Assembly (NCBI RefSeq): GCF_013456555.2
Contig: NZ_CP084884.1
Span: 186,001 to 250,000 of the forward strand
Length of the DNA stretch: 64,000 bases
From: Natrinema zhouii
GTDB taxonomy: Archaea > Halobacteriota > Halobacteria > Halobacteriales > Natrialbaceae
Direction: 5' to 3'
The translations under genes and the position numbers were made by a program. The notes below the pieces were generated by a model. The model had not been told where the DNA came from and made no database searches. It saw nothing but the letters and a program-made list of their open reading frames with translations. Of this stretch, positions 63,776 through 64,000 are shown one piece after another (position 1 is the first letter of the stretch; the number at the start of each line of letters is the position of its first letter).

Positions 63776-63795
63776 ACCCTCCGCTTGCGGAGGGT
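63776..63795 (+). repeat. Hairpin ACCCTCCGC-TT-GCGGAGGGT next to a TATA box
   Basis: This is a perfect 9-bp inverted repeat directly followed by TTTATAA (63795-63801), the TATA box of the gene at 63826. It could be an IS605-type right-end hairpin like those at 30794, 47371 and 58186, or a regulatory site or terminator. The sequence alone does not decide. Confidence 0.5.
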
Positions 63796-63825
63796 TTATA
63801 ACTCGAAGGCTGCTTTCGTAGCATC

Positions 63826-64000
63826 ATGAGTGGTCGCTCGCTAACTGACAGTCTTCAGGAAACGCTCGCGCTCTTCGATGCTTGTGGACCGCCGCAGACG
63901 ACAACTGAGGTGGCAGACCAACTCGATCTCGGTCGCCGAAGCACGTATGAACGTCTCGATCGACTCGTTAACTGCGGCGAACTGGAGACTAAAAAAGCAG
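63826..64000 (+). CDS. HTH-containing sensor/regulator (3' partial)
   Basis: The gene runs off the window after 58 codons. What is visible is a winged helix: DSLQETLALFDACGPPQTTTE, VADQLDLGRRSTYERLDRLVNCGELETKK. This N-terminal HTH is typical of haloarchaeal multidomain PAS/GAF regulators and bat-like proteins, in which sensor domains follow. The TATA at 63795-63801 is 25-31 bases upstream, fitting leaderless expression. Confidence 0.75.
   Translation, partial: MSGRSLTDSLQETLALFDACGPPQTTTEVADQLDLGRRSTYERLDRLVNCGELETKKA

Noticed and set aside
1..64000. CRISPR array or cas genes
   Set aside because: No direct repeats with regular spacers and no cas-like proteins were found.

Overview
The window comes from a halophilic archaeon, most likely of the Natrialbales type (Natrinema or Haloterrigena-like; genus inferred only from gene style). 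The signs are strongly acidic proteins, GC-rich coding sequence, start codons with a TATA-like box about 25 bases upstream (leaderless transcripts), Tat signal peptides, a PGF-CTERM tail, and haloarchaea-specific families (HalOD1, RdfA, rubrerythrin-like zinc ribbon, DUF7344-type regulators). I found no rRNA, tRNA or CRISPR array.

1-24 kb is a catabolic and transport block. It holds a ThDP-dependent enzyme (5' end outside the window), a RidA-like protein, an NAD-dependent epimerase, a VOC-fold epimerase/dioxygenase, an M24 'peptidase' with a changed metal ligand, an old-yellow-enzyme/FAD reductase, a sodium:solute symporter with a tiny membrane partner, a luciferase-like oxidoreductase, a PaaK-like CoA ligase, thioesterases (one decayed), an exported penicillin-acylase-family hydrolase, an HD protein, a duplicated EthD protein, a complete branched-chain-type ABC importer with fused permeases, a universal stress protein and an IclR regulator. 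Import, CoA activation and oxidation of an amide- or acid-type substrate is a reasonable inference; the substrate cannot be read from the sequence.

24.7-34 kb is mixed accessory DNA. It has an RdfA-like gene, an IS630-type insertion sequence (A7 slippery site plus a one-base deletion), a decayed RHH/RelE toxin-antitoxin pair, a SWIM zinc finger, an MBL hydrolase, a DUF389 membrane protein, a DsbA-formate/nitrite-transporter fusion and a sensor histidine kinase.

34-41.7 kb is the most interesting part. Five overlapping genes (38.4-41.0 kb) encode two GvpA/J/M-type proteins (one with a zinc ribbon), an unrecognised protein, GvpK and GvpF/L. GvpA proper, GvpN, GvpO, GvpG and GvpC are absent here. 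Three TetR genes, a MATE exporter, a frameshifted polyprenyl-synthetase-like gene and a zinc-ribbon membrane protein flank the set. A shared 14-bp operator and a separate 16-bp palindrome suggest drug- or lipid-type inducer control.

41.7-53.3 kb holds two membrane proteins, a chain of tiny overlapping ORFs of plasmid style, an MFS transporter, an orphan ACT domain, a PadR regulator, a fused CoxA-CoxC haem-copper oxidase, and a small sensory group (DUF7344-type regulator, HalOD1 protein, receiver domain). A repeat-rich strip follows, with a 226-bp MITE-like element and a solo IS630 end.

53.3-64 kb carries a SafE-type protein and a CcoI/FixI-like copper ATPase, which fit copper delivery to the oxidase at 47.7-50.1 kb. 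After these come a deoxyhypusine-synthase-like gene, small proteins, a second IclR regulator, a divergent acetyl-CoA synthetase paralogue, a rubrerythrin-like zinc ribbon and the start of an HTH sensor/regulator cut by the window edge. Hairpins resembling IS200/IS605 right ends are scattered from 30.8 to 63.8 kb without any intact TnpB gene.
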